DNA of 30,839 nucleotides from a virus, in the IMG/VR virus record IMGVR_UViG_3300042939_000015, positions 1-30,839 of that record; one strand, written 5' to 3'. The notes under the pieces are model-generated. The model did not search any database. It worked only from the letters and a program-made list of their open reading frames with translations, and was not told where the DNA came from. Positions within the stretch are counted from its first letter, which is position 1. The number at the start of each line of letters is the position of its first letter. The position numbers and the translations under genes were made by a program. This document shows positions 1 through 6,553 of this stretch, piece by piece.

Positions 1-2
1 TG

Positions 3-98
3 CACGACCTCCTAAATTCCGGCTATGTCGGAGTAACCAAATCGTACTATCACAAACTCGAAACCCCAACCCCAACCATTTACAACCCCCAACCATGA
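3..98 (+). CDS. C-terminal end of an unidentified phage protein (5' truncated)
   Basis: An open frame runs in from the left edge and encodes 31 residues ending in TIYNPQP before a TGA at 96-98. That stop overlaps the ATG of the next gene in an ATGA arrangement, the usual sign of translational coupling in this phage, so this is more likely a real gene end than chance. The residues before it include a Tyr/Lys-rich segment (VTKSYYHKLE). Too little is present to assign a family. Its position just before an SSB-like gene suggests a replication or DNA-metabolism gene upstream. Confidence 0.5.
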   Translation, partial: HDLLNSGYVGVTKSYYHKLETPTPTIYNPQP

Positions 99-334
99 GC
101 AGTTACACCCCCCAACCCAACACCTTCACCCTGTTCGTAAACGACAAGGGCGACAACCCGAAACGCCCGGATTACCGAGGCGACGTGGTCCTTCCCGATG
201 GAACCAAGATGCGCCTCTCCGGGTGGGTCAAAGAATCCAACGGCAAGCGATTTATATCCGGCAAAGTGGAGCCGATGCAAACGCAGACCAGCGGTGGAAA
301 TCTTGCACCCCAAGATGGTGACATGCCTTTTTAG
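95..334 (+). CDS. Small SSB-like / DUF736-like DNA-binding protein
   Basis: This 79-residue protein is built of short beta-strand-like segments (TLFVNDKGDNPKRPDYRGDV, then TKMRLSGWVKES and RFISGKVEP), which resembles the small DUF736-like proteins found beside phage replication genes. It ends in PQDGDMPF, which looks like the acidic D-x-[IM]-P-F tip through which bacterial SSB proteins recruit partners. I infer that it binds single-stranded DNA or mimics SSB during replication. The start is the ATG that overlaps the upstream stop. It is followed by a structured, terminator-ending leader and then the primase-helicase, which fits a replication role. Function is inferred from resemblance only. 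Confidence 0.6.
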   Translation: MSSYTPQPNTFTLFVNDKGDNPKRPDYRGDVVLPDGTKMRLSGWVKESNGKRFISGKVEPMQTQTSGGNLAPQDGDMPF

Positions 335-336
335 TG

Positions 337-463
337 TAAATTTGTGCCTTAGATACATTTACATACATAGCCCATTTGTAATTGCAGCCAAATGGTGCTA
401 CCGATAAAGGGTTCATTCTCTAACCCCTGCCCCGGCTGCTGCAATCAGTCGGGGTATTTTTTT
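337..463 (+). ncRNA. Structured leader or small RNA with complementary hairpin loops
   Basis: The 137-base gap between two replication genes holds no gene but has three successive hairpins. Hairpin 1 pairs 372-378 (CCATTTG) with 389-395 (CAAATGG). Hairpin 2 pairs 409-413 (GGGTT) with 422-426 (AACCC). Hairpin 3 is the terminator at 430-454. The loop of hairpin 1 contains ATTGCAGC (381-388), the exact reverse complement of GCTGCAAT (438-445), which is the terminator loop plus its closing base. A TAAATTTG (337-344) and an ACATTTAC (355-362) upstream could be -7 promoter elements, though neither has a TTG at the right distance. It may be a small RNA, or an attenuator controlling the primase-helicase gene that starts 9 bases after the T-tract. 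Confidence 0.45.
430..463 (+). terminator. Rho-independent terminator upstream of the primase-helicase gene
   Basis: A 9-bp stem, CCCCGGCTG (430-438) with CAGTCGGGG (446-454), has one G-T wobble, a 7-base loop, and is followed by TA and seven T residues (457-463). It sits 8 bases before the ATG at 472, so it either ends the upstream transcript or acts as an attenuator for the downstream gene. Confidence 0.8.
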
Positions 464-471
464 CTTATCCT

Positions 472-2709
472 ATGGCAGAAATATCAATGTTCAAAGCGTC
501 CACCAATGGCGGTGTGCGAAACAATGTCCCCGAAGACCATATGCCTTTTGTCCAGTACATACAGGACATTAAGGACGGCATCTACTACACCGAGGTCATG
601 GCTTACCGAAACGCCAATACCGAAGAAACCAAACGCAGGCTTTCAGCCGTAACGCCCAGCGGTAAGTTTAAGAAGCAGGGCAAGGAAGGTCTTGAAACGC
701 ATTCGGGAATAATCTGCATCGATATCGATGCCAAGGACAACGAAGGCGTTGACGTGCTTGCAATTCGCCAAGATGAACACCTATACGCTTTGCACCAAAG
801 TGCCGGGGGTCAAGGGTATGCAGCCTATTACCGCATCGAAGCCGACCGACACTTAGACGCTTTCTTTGCTTTGGAGAAACGCTTGGCAGACCGTTATCAC
901 ATCATTGTGGATCCCGCTTGCAAAGACGTAAGCCGTTTGAGGTTCGTGAGTTTTGACCCGGACGCATTCATCACCGACAAACCTGTTCCGGTATTTAAGA
1001 CCTACCTACCCAAGGCCAAGGCTGCACCAGCCCCAAAGTTTTACCCACACGGTGAACACGATGTCGAACACATCCTTCAGCAAATCGAAGCCAAGCGAAT
1101 AGACCTAACAGATTCTTATGCCGATTGGGTCAAGATTGGCTTTGCCATTGCTGCAAAATACCATGAGCAAGGTGCAGACCTGTTCCATCGGGTTTCAGCA
1201 CTATCCCCAAAGTACAACCCGGAAGCCTGCGACAAAAAGTACAAGCAACTCTGCAACTCCAAGCAGAATCAAGTGTCCTTTGCTTCCTTTATGTGGCTTG
1301 CCAAGAATGCAGGTGTAGAGATTCAAACCAAGACCACCAAGCACATCGTTTCCACAACCAAGTCCCACCGTATGCGTGTTGGTACCAATGGCGGTCCCAA
1401 GGACATCAACGCAGCAACCGAAACCGCAGTTCGCATACTTCGGGAGATAGACAACATCGACATCGATGGACTCGAAGAAATCGTTGCCAACACGATGGCT
1501 CTTGATGCTACGGAACTAAAATCCGCTGATACCGAGGACACACCGATAAAGCAGATAAAGGCTTACTTACGTTCATTTAACCTAAAACGCAATGCAGTAA
1601 CCCGTTGCATTGAATTAAAGGGAGAGCCAATTACCGACGTTGACATCAATGACCTTTACACCGATTGTCTTGAGCAATTTGGAAAAAAGGAAGTTAATAT
1701 GCAACTCATTAACTCAATTATTGATTCAAGCCATACACCGACCTACAATCCATTCACCCAGTTCTTTGCAAAGCACGGACATCGTCAACCCTTTGGGTGC
1801 ATCGAAGCCCTGACCAATACCATTACAACTACCAATTTGGATCACCATTTTATGCAACTTTGCATTCATAAATGGCTCTGCTCGGTCATCGCAAGTATGC
1901 ACGGGGAATACTCTCTTTCAATACTGGTCCTTTGTGGCGACCAGGGCATCGGCAAGACCAACTTCTTTCGTAACCTGCTGCCCGATGAACTTCGGGCCTA
2001 TTACGGGGAATCCAAACTGGATGCCGGGAAGGACGATGAAATTCTTATGTGCAAGAAGATTATCCTCTGCGATGACGAGTTCGGTGGCAAATCCAAGCAG
2101 GAAGCCAAGAAACTCAAGGAATTGTCCTCCAAGCAAACCTTCAGCATCCGCAAGCCCTACGGCCGGGTGCATGAGGAACTGAATCGCTATGCGGTCCTTT
2201 GCGGTACAAGCAACGACGAGGAAGTCATCAACGACCCAACGGGTAACCGTAGGATCCTGCCCATTGTGATCAGCGAGATTGACTGGGATGCCTATGCAGC
2301 CATCGATAAGACCGACCTGTTTATTGAAGCCCTGCATTCCTACAAGTTAAACGGCACCGATTCTTGGCAACTGTCCAAAGCAGAGATTACCATGCTTAAC
2401 GAAAAGACCCTAAACAACATTCAGCCAGCAGTGGAGAAAGAATTGCTATACAATTACTTTACTATTCCCGATGAAAAAAACGACGGCATAGGTGCGGAGT
2501 GGTTAACCAATTCCGAAATTAAAAACATCATTGAATCATACACCGAGCAGAAAATCAATCAAAACAAACTTGGGGCCATTTTAAAGTCCATTGGATGCAA
2601 AAAGGTAAGCCGAAGTGAACGGGACAACCGTGGTTGCTATTTACTCATCCCTAAAACGAATAGTAGTAACTATCAGCAAAGGCTTGGTAATCAGGACAAA
2701 CCATTTTAG
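472..2709 (+). CDS. Primase-helicase (BT4734-like/VirE N-terminal, primase C-terminal-like and VapE-type ATPase domains)
   Basis: This 745-residue protein probably primes and unwinds DNA at the phage replication fork. The N-terminal third resembles the BT4734/VirE N-terminal primase-like domain, with a CIDIDAKDN acidic motif (D84 and D86 visible). A middle segment with DSYADWVKIGFAIAAKY resembles the primase C-terminal-like (PriCT) domain. The C-terminal half is a VirE/VapE-type P-loop ATPase with Walker A GDQGIGKT (489-496), an acidic Walker B-like CDDEF (D534, D535, E536), and a downstream CGTSNDEEVINDPTGNRR sensor-like segment. The last ~100 residues are AT-richer and may be a DNA-binding tail. 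The ATG at 472 follows the terminator directly; an ATG at 487 is an alternative start. Confidence 0.88.
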   Translation: MAEISMFKASTNGGVRNNVPEDHMPFVQYIQDIKDGIYYTEVMAYRNANTEETKRRLSAVTPSGKFKKQGKEGLETHSGIICIDIDAKDNEGVDVLAIRQDEHLYALHQSAGGQGYAAYYRIEADRHLDAFFALEKRLADRYHIIVDPACKDVSRLRFVSFDPDAFITDKPVPVFKTYLPKAKAAPAPKFYPHGEHDVEHILQQIEAKRIDLTDSYADWVKIGFAIAAKYHEQGADLFHRVSALSPKYNPEACDKKYKQLCNSKQNQVSFASFMWLAKNAGVEIQTKTTKHIVSTTKSHRMRVGTNGGPKDINAATETAVRILREIDNIDIDGLEEIVANTMALDATELKSADTEDTPIKQIKAYLRSFNLKRNAVTRCIELKGEPITDVDINDLYTDCLEQFGKKEVNMQLINSIIDSSHTPTYNPFTQFFAKHGHRQPFGCIEALTNTITTTNLDHHFMQLCIHKWLCSVIASMHGEYSLSILVLCGDQGIGKTNFFRNLLPDELRAYYGESKLDAGKDDEILMCKKIILCDDEFGGKSKQEAKKLKELSSKQTFSIRKPYGRVHEELNRYAVLCGTSNDEEVINDPTGNRRILPIVISEIDWDAYAAIDKTDLFIEALHSYKLNGTDSWQLSKAEITMLNEKTLNNIQPAVEKELLYNYFTIPDEKNDGIGAEWLTNSEIKNIIESYTEQKINQNKLGAILKSIGCKKVSRSERDNRGCYLLIPKTNSSNYQQRLGNQDKPF

Positions 2710-2909
2710 ATAGTCACTACATTCACTAAAAATGCGATTTTCCTTATACAATATATATGTGGGTGTGTGTGTGTGTGTGTGTATGTATTATATATACTCT
2801 AAAGAAAGTAGTAGATATAGTGACTATGTGACTATGAACCCCCCTAACGATATCAAAAACGCAGATTTTTATATTCACTACAACATTTTTGCAGTAACTA
2901 TCAGTGACT
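2710..2909 (+). other. AT-rich, repeat-bearing gap: candidate replication origin
   Basis: This 200-base gap between the primase-helicase and the SF2 helicase carries no convincing gene. It contains ATAGTCACTA (2710-2719), whose reverse complement TAGTGACTAT is at 2818-2827, and TGACTATG three times: twice in tandem (2821-2836) and once at 2905-2912 overlapping the helicase start codon. TAACTATCAG occurs at about 2895-2904 and again near the end of the upstream gene. ATATATAT and ten GT units (2763-2782) followed by TATATATAC give an easily melted tract. Iteron-like repeats plus an AT-rich tract between replication genes suggest an origin or a regulatory region. A 27-codon ORF at 2834-2917 is possible but weak. 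Confidence 0.4.
2763..2782. repeat. (GT)10 dinucleotide microsatellite
   Basis: Ten uninterrupted GT units are flanked by ATATATAT on the left and TATTATATATAC on the right. Perfect microsatellites this long are unusual in phage DNA. The tract lies in a non-coding gap and is prone to slippage and to Z-DNA or unwinding. Confidence 0.95.
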
Positions 2910-4340
2910 ATGCTTAGACCCTACCAACAAACCGCTATTGACCAAATGCGGACAAGCATTGCCGAGGGCAAAAGACGCTTGATACTCTGCTCCCCGACTG
3001 GGAGCGGTAAGACGGTCATGTTCTCATACATGGTGGCACGGGCCTTAGAGAAAGGCAAGCAGGCCATTATCTTCACGGATCGGGTGGAACTGCTCCGGCA
3101 ATCCAACGGGGCCTTGGACCAGTTCGGTATCAAGCCGACGCTCATTGAGGCAAGCAAGACTCGTCTGGATGTTTCAGGAAATTGCTTTATCGCTATGGCC
3201 CAGACATTCAGCCGAAGGAAGGACGCTACCGAATACAAGGACCTATTGGCCCGGATGGACCTTGTAATCATTGACGAGGCTCACAAGCAGACATTTAACC
3301 CTCTGCTGCCATACATCAACCCCAATGCCGTAGTCATCGGTGCAACGGCAACACCTGTTAGAAGGGGTAAACAGGAATGTCTTTCAAAATTTTATCAAGC
3401 ATTAATACAACCTGTTCAGGTATCGGAATTAATTGAACAAGGATATCTTTCTTCTTTAATTAGTTATGGAGTATCAATTGACTTTCTTGCAAAAATTAAA
3501 ATGAAAGGAGATGATTACGATTTAAAAGAAATGGCTGATATGTATAGCGAAAAGAAAGTTTATGAAGGGGTTGTTTATAATTACGATAAATTTACACCTA
3601 AGAAAAAGGCTATTCTTTTTGCCAGCAACATCGCATCAAGCAAGGAGGTTTGCGAGGCTTTGCAGGGTGCAGGGTTCAACGCCCGGCACGTTGACGGAGA
3701 GATGCCAAAGTCCTTGCGAGCCGATACCCTTGCATGGTTTAAAGAATCAACCGATGGGATCCTTTGCAACTGCGATTTAATGACTACGGGTTATGATGAG
3801 CCAAGCATCGAGGTTGTCATCCTTTACCGGGCGACTGCGAGCCTTCCGTTGTTTATGCAGATGGTTGGCCGAGGCTCAAGGGTTACGCCTACTAAATCAC
3901 TTTTCACTTTACTTGATTTTGGCAATAACATTCAAACCCATGGGTATTGGGAGGATGACCAAAATTGGTCCCTAAAAAAGAAACGCATTCGTGAATCATC
4001 CGGAATTGGTGGCGTCAAAAATTGTTTTCAATGCAAGGCTACTATACCCATTGCTGCTATGGAATGCAAGTATTGCGGTTTTGTTTATCAACTAAAACCA
4101 AAAGAAACCAATGAAATGGTAGAGTTATCACGCCTCTCTAAACCTCAAGCGATGCAGATAGCCAAGCAAAGCACGATGTATCAAAAGGCTCAACTGGCAA
4201 AGGCCAAAGTGATCAGTCCATACTGGGTGCTACACAACTGCAAGAGCAGGGCCGAGGCCGAAGAGTTTGTCAGTTACATGGGATGGAAGCGAGGTTGGTA
4301 TTTTCACAATGCAAAACGATTTAAAATCTTTCAATCATGA
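2910..4340 (+). CDS. SF2 DEAD/DEAH-box helicase with C-terminal zinc finger
   Basis: This 476-residue protein has the motifs of a superfamily 2 helicase of the restriction-enzyme-like/UvrB-like type. Walker A is SPTGSGKT (28-35), DEAH lies near 122-125, ATATP near 145-149, and motif VI is QMVGRGSR (317-324). A C4 zinc-finger-like segment follows (Cys372, 375, 386, 389). It probably unwinds or remodels DNA in replication or recombination. The ATG at 2910 was preferred to a GTG at 2904 because the protein then begins MLRPYQQTAI, a typical Q-motif-like helicase start. The middle (about 3361-3600) is much more AT-rich than the flanks. Its TGA overlaps the ATG of the nuclease gene. Confidence 0.9.
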   Translation: MLRPYQQTAIDQMRTSIAEGKRRLILCSPTGSGKTVMFSYMVARALEKGKQAIIFTDRVELLRQSNGALDQFGIKPTLIEASKTRLDVSGNCFIAMAQTFSRRKDATEYKDLLARMDLVIIDEAHKQTFNPLLPYINPNAVVIGATATPVRRGKQECLSKFYQALIQPVQVSELIEQGYLSSLISYGVSIDFLAKIKMKGDDYDLKEMADMYSEKKVYEGVVYNYDKFTPKKKAILFASNIASSKEVCEALQGAGFNARHVDGEMPKSLRADTLAWFKESTDGILCNCDLMTTGYDEPSIEVVILYRATASLPLFMQMVGRGSRVTPTKSLFTLLDFGNNIQTHGYWEDDQNWSLKKKRIRESSGIGGVKNCFQCKATIPIAAMECKYCGFVYQLKPKETNEMVELSRLSKPQAMQIAKQSTMYQKAQLAKAKVISPYWVLHNCKSRAEAEEFVSYMGWKRGWYFHNAKRFKIFQS

Positions 4341-4666
4341 TGTCCGAGTTCAAACTCCAAGCCGAATGCTTCCAGTGGCACTGGAACAACTTTCCCAACG
4401 ACCGGGGCCGATTATTCACCGTAAACAACAACGCACCGAATGCCTATGCCGGCAGCGTGATGAAAGCCATGGGCGTGGTGGCAGGGGTTAGCGACATGAT
4501 ATGGCTCTCGCCAACCGGTGCGGTGATGCTGGAGTTCAAAGCCGAAAAAGGAAAGCAGTCCCTCTCGCAGAAGTGGTGGCAGGGGGTGGTCCAAGAGGCA
4601 GGCTACCGATACGAGGTCATCCGAAGCATTGAGGATTTTCAGCGAGTGGTTGCAAGTGTGGAATAG
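4337..4666 (+). CDS. VRR-NUC domain nuclease
   Basis: This 109-residue protein matches the stand-alone VRR-NUC fold, a PD-(D/E)xK-type nuclease found in many phages and thought to act on branched DNA or to partner SF2 helicases. Visible motifs are GVSDMIW (Asp at about 53), an E-F-K signature in VMLEFKAEKG (E66, K68), and LSQKWWQGVVQEAGYRYEV, typical of the family's last helix and strand. It starts at ATG 4337, which overlaps the TGA of the helicase gene; an in-frame ATG follows immediately at 4340. The coupling suggests that helicase and nuclease work as a pair in recombination or fork processing. Confidence 0.88.
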   Translation: MMSEFKLQAECFQWHWNNFPNDRGRLFTVNNNAPNAYAGSVMKAMGVVAGVSDMIWLSPTGAVMLEFKAEKGKQSLSQKWWQGVVQEAGYRYEVIRSIEDFQRVVASVE

Positions 4667-4680
4667 ATGTGTAAATTTAC
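4650..4680 (+). promoter_or_regulatory. Promoter-like TTG-N19-TAAATTTA
   Basis: TTG at 4650-4652 is followed after 19 bases by TAAATTTA (4672-4679), close to the Bacteroidota -33/-7 pattern. It overlaps the end of the nuclease gene and precedes the AT-rich gene at 4703. AAATTTAC (4673-4680) is one base from the ACATTTAC motif seen at module starts. Confidence 0.5.
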
Positions 4681-4702
4681 GATATAATTAAAACCCCAAA
4701 AC

Positions 4703-4981
4703 ATGAGAAAATTAACTTTAGAACACGTATCCCATTGCATCATTGATGCTACCATTGAACACAATGGGGAGCGACATAGGACCGAGTCATATGTTGCTAT
4801 AACCTTTTTAAATCACGGATGTGCTCAAATGTTTATTGATTTACCATTTGAAAAAGAATTGAAAGAAATTGATAGAATAAAAATAGTTTTTCGTGGAGAA
4901 GACGAGAAAGAAGCACTTGCAAAGTTTTTTAAAGCGTTTGCTAAAGAACTTGAAGAAAATTTGTGGTTTGACCATATTTAA
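4703..4981 (+). CDS. Unidentified AT-rich small protein
   Basis: This 92-residue protein (MRKLTLEHVSH...) has alternating charged and hydrophobic segments: an N-terminal strand-like region with His and Glu residues, then a charged helix rich in Lys and Glu, ending in FDHI. No family is recognised. By hand count its last 180 bases are about 29% GC, against roughly 55% in neighbouring genes. Together with its own promoter-like site upstream and the operator-like dyads downstream, this suggests a recently acquired moron-type gene. The ATG at 4703 follows an A-rich leader (AAAACCCCAAAAC) typical of starts in this phage. Confidence 0.6.
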   Translation: MRKLTLEHVSHCIIDATIEHNGERHRTESYVAITFLNHGCAQMFIDLPFEKELKEIDRIKIVFRGEDEKEALAKFFKAFAKELEENLWFDHI

Positions 4982-4995
4982 ACTATGCGACTACC

Positions 4996-5046
4996 GTCAG
5001 CCTACACGCTGACAAAACCTCACCAATCGTCAGCCTATAACCTGAC
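4996..5046. promoter_or_regulatory. Two tandem 18-bp dyads (operator-like)
   Basis: GTCAGCCTACACGCTGAC (4996-5013) has a perfect 6-bp inverted repeat. GTCAGCCTATAACCTGAC (5029-5046) has the same ends with a 5-bp inverted repeat. Their starts are 33 bp apart, about three helical turns, so both would face the same side of the DNA. No T-tract follows, so they do not look like terminators. They lie in the non-coding gap before the gene at 5095, as repressor operators would. Confidence 0.5.
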
Positions 5047-5094
5047 ATAAAATACCCAAAACCTCGCAAATTGTCCCATATAAAACCCAAATTT

Positions 5095-5298
5095 ATGAAA
5101 CGATTTTTAGTGTTTGCCGGTGATGCCTATTATCCTGAAGGAGGGATGAATGATTTTCAGGAGGACTTTGACACCTTGGAAGAGGCAAGAAGTTTTGAAG
5201 CAAAAATCAAAGAAAAGTTTAAACTTTTATGGAAGGATAACTGGAAGGATTTCAATTGGACCGAGATTTGGGATTCGGAAACACGAACCCATGTGTAA
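5095..5298 (+). CDS. Unidentified small acidic protein
   Basis: This 67-residue protein (MKRFLVFAGDAYYPEGGMN...) contains FDTLEEARSFEAKIKEKF, followed by a Trp-rich segment (LLWKDNWKDFNW). The layout, a strand, a Gly loop and a helix with D-T-L-E-E-A, resembles many small phage proteins of unknown function. The ATG at 5095 is preferred to an upstream TTG at 5071 because it follows an A-rich leader. It lies directly downstream of the two operator-like dyads, so its expression may be controlled through them. No function is assigned. Confidence 0.6.
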   Translation: MKRFLVFAGDAYYPEGGMNDFQEDFDTLEEARSFEAKIKEKFKLLWKDNWKDFNWTEIWDSETRTHV

Positions 5299-5341
5299 AG
5301 ACCATTTCGTTGACACCACCAAAATGCTAACCCCCAACCCC

Positions 5342-5494
5342 ATGAAAACCACACCAACCGATTTCCGACGCTGGCAACTGCATATCCGCAAGGCTTGCGT
5401 CAACTGCAACCGACCCGACAAATCCGAAACCATCAAGGCGTGGTCCGTGAACTGGACCCTGCTCGGTCGTATCCTCCAAGCCAAAAACGCCTGA
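5342..5494 (+). CDS. Unidentified small CxxC protein
   Basis: This 50-residue protein (MKTTPTDFRRWQL...) has one CVNC pair near residue 20 and a basic N-terminal half. The start is the ATG after an AACCCCCAACCCC leader, a leader type seen before other genes here; an in-frame ATG at 5324 is possible. It is followed two bases later by the DUF551-like gene, so it is probably part of the same operon. The function is unknown. Confidence 0.45.
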   Translation: MKTTPTDFRRWQLHIRKACVNCNRPDKSETIKAWSVNWTLLGRILQAKNA

Positions 5495-5496
5495 CC

Positions 5497-5676
5497 ATGG
5501 AATGGATTAAATGCTTGGACCGAATGCCGACACCTTACGAGCCAGTCCTAATTTTCACAACCGACCGCAATCAAGCCTACGCATGGCTGGGCGATGGACG
5601 CTGGTACTACGAGCATCAAACTTGGTTCCTGACCGAAGTGAGCCATTGGATGCCCCTACCCCCTAACCCGTTTTAG
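5497..5676 (+). CDS. DUF551 family protein
   Basis: This 59-residue protein begins MEWIKCLDRMPTPYEPVLIF and ends EVSHWMPLPPNPF, the two hallmark segments of DUF551 (W-I-x-x-x-D-R-x-P near the start, HWMPLP near the end). The family is common in phages and prophages and has no established biochemical role. The spacing, two bases after the previous stop and two before the next ATG, indicates an operon with the CxxC protein and the DnaA-like protein. Confidence 0.85.
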   Translation: MEWIKCLDRMPTPYEPVLIFTTDRNQAYAWLGDGRWYYEHQTWFLTEVSHWMPLPPNPF

Positions 5677-5678
5677 CC

Positions 5679-5978
5679 ATGGACCTAATCTCACGAACCA
5701 TCCTCGGATATACCGCAGAGGTCGTCGGAGTCAGCCCGGATGACATCTTGAGCGAAGTCAAGACCCAAGAACTGGTGCTGGCTCGGTCCATCTTTGCTGA
5801 CATCGCCTACTCGGAATACCTCTACACCTATTGCCAAATCGGGCGAATCATCAAGAGGAACCACGCCACCGTGATGCACAACCTCGAAATCCTTGCGATA
5901 AACATGAGGGCAAGGCCGGACATCAAGTTTCTTCGTACACAAGTTTTGAACAGGACACGGGATTTTTTGCAACATTAG
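5679..5978 (+). CDS. Stand-alone DnaA domain IV-like DNA-binding protein
   Basis: This 99-residue protein corresponds to the DnaA C-terminal DnaA-box-binding domain without the AAA+ ATPase. The segment EVVGVSPDDILSEVKTQELV followed by LARSIFADIAY (about residues 14-44) matches the first helices of that domain. IGRIIKRNHATVMHNLE (54-70) matches the signature helix-turn-helix (consensus G-R-D-H-T-T-V-x-H). It may bind DnaA boxes in the phage origin, or compete with host DnaA for boxes. The full domain seems present and only the AAA+ part is missing, so it looks like a deliberate domain-only gene. The start ATG follows the DUF551 stop by two bases. Confidence 0.85.
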   Translation: MDLISRTILGYTAEVVGVSPDDILSEVKTQELVLARSIFADIAYSEYLYTYCQIGRIIKRNHATVMHNLEILAINMRARPDIKFLRTQVLNRTRDFLQH

Positions 5979-5999
5979 CGAGAACCCCCTCCATCTTTG
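5966..5999 (+). promoter_or_regulatory. Possible promoter upstream of the sigma-like gene
   Basis: TTTG at 5966-5969 and CATCTTTG at 5992-5999 are separated by 22 bases, a loose fit to the Bacteroidota TTTG/TAnnTTTG pattern. The GTG start at 6005 is only five bases further on. The spacing is at the long end, so confidence is low. Confidence 0.3.
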
Positions 6000-6004
6000 C
6001 GTGA

Positions 6005-6553
6005 GTGAACGCAGAGAGCATCGTCCTTGACCTGTATCGAAGCGGAGAAATCCGCAAGGCTTGCCTCACCATTACGGGGGGCAATTTGCTTTGGAAGGAC
6101 CTTGAACAAGAGGTCGTCCTGATTCTGCTCGAAAAAGACCCCGACAAGATTGCCAAGATGCAGGTCCAAGGCTACCTGCGCTTCTACATCGTTCGGCTGA
6201 TAATGAACCTCTACCGGGGGAATAACAACCAATTCGCAAAGAAGTACCGTCATCACGACGAGCGTGTCGAAGTGGATCCCGAAACCCAAGAAGAAGGCAA
6301 GGACTACGACACCTTGCTTGACGACCTTTGGGCTATTGCCCAAAACGAGATGGACTCTTGGGCCAAGGATGGGGCCTTCCCGTACGACAAAGAACTGCTG
6401 AACCTGCTCATGCAGACCGGGAACATGAAAGCCATGTCCCGTGAAACGGGAATCCCGTACCGTAGCATCATCTACTCAATCGAACAGGCCAAGGCCAAAA
6501 TCAAAACCGCAATCGAAGCCAATGGATATACTGGTCTATCCCATCCTGATTAG
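6005..6553 (+). CDS. Sigma-70-like regulatory protein
   Basis: This 182-residue protein starts at GTG. Residues 28-78 (LLWKDLEQEVVLILLEK, then VQGYLRFYIVRLIMNLYRG) resemble sigma-70 region 2, with its core-binding helix and Leu/Tyr-rich helix. Residues 135-170 (LLMQTGNMKAMSRETGIPYRSI with downstream IEQAKAKIKTAI) resemble a region 4 helix-turn-helix. The middle is acidic. It may redirect host RNA polymerase to phage promoters or regulate late genes. Similar short sigma-like proteins occur in many Bacteroidota phages. It could also be a simpler HTH regulator. Its end overlaps the next gene by 32 bases in another frame. Confidence 0.65.
   Translation: MNAESIVLDLYRSGEIRKACLTITGGNLLWKDLEQEVVLILLEKDPDKIAKMQVQGYLRFYIVRLIMNLYRGNNNQFAKKYRHHDERVEVDPETQEEGKDYDTLLDDLWAIAQNEMDSWAKDGAFPYDKELLNLLMQTGNMKAMSRETGIPYRSIIYSIEQAKAKIKTAIEANGYTGLSHPD

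Noticed and set aside
80-358. Open frame on the minus strand opposite the SSB-like gene
   Set aside because: It covers a better supported plus-strand gene, and nearly all other genes of the window are on the plus strand.
2732-2917. 61-residue ORF across the origin-like gap
   Set aside because: The GT repeat encodes a Cys/Val run (VCVCVCM), the composition is not protein-like, and no start signal or neighbour coupling supports it.
5031-5046. Dyads at 4996-5046 as rho-independent terminators
   Set aside because: Neither hairpin is followed by a T-tract, and the stems are only 5-6 bp.
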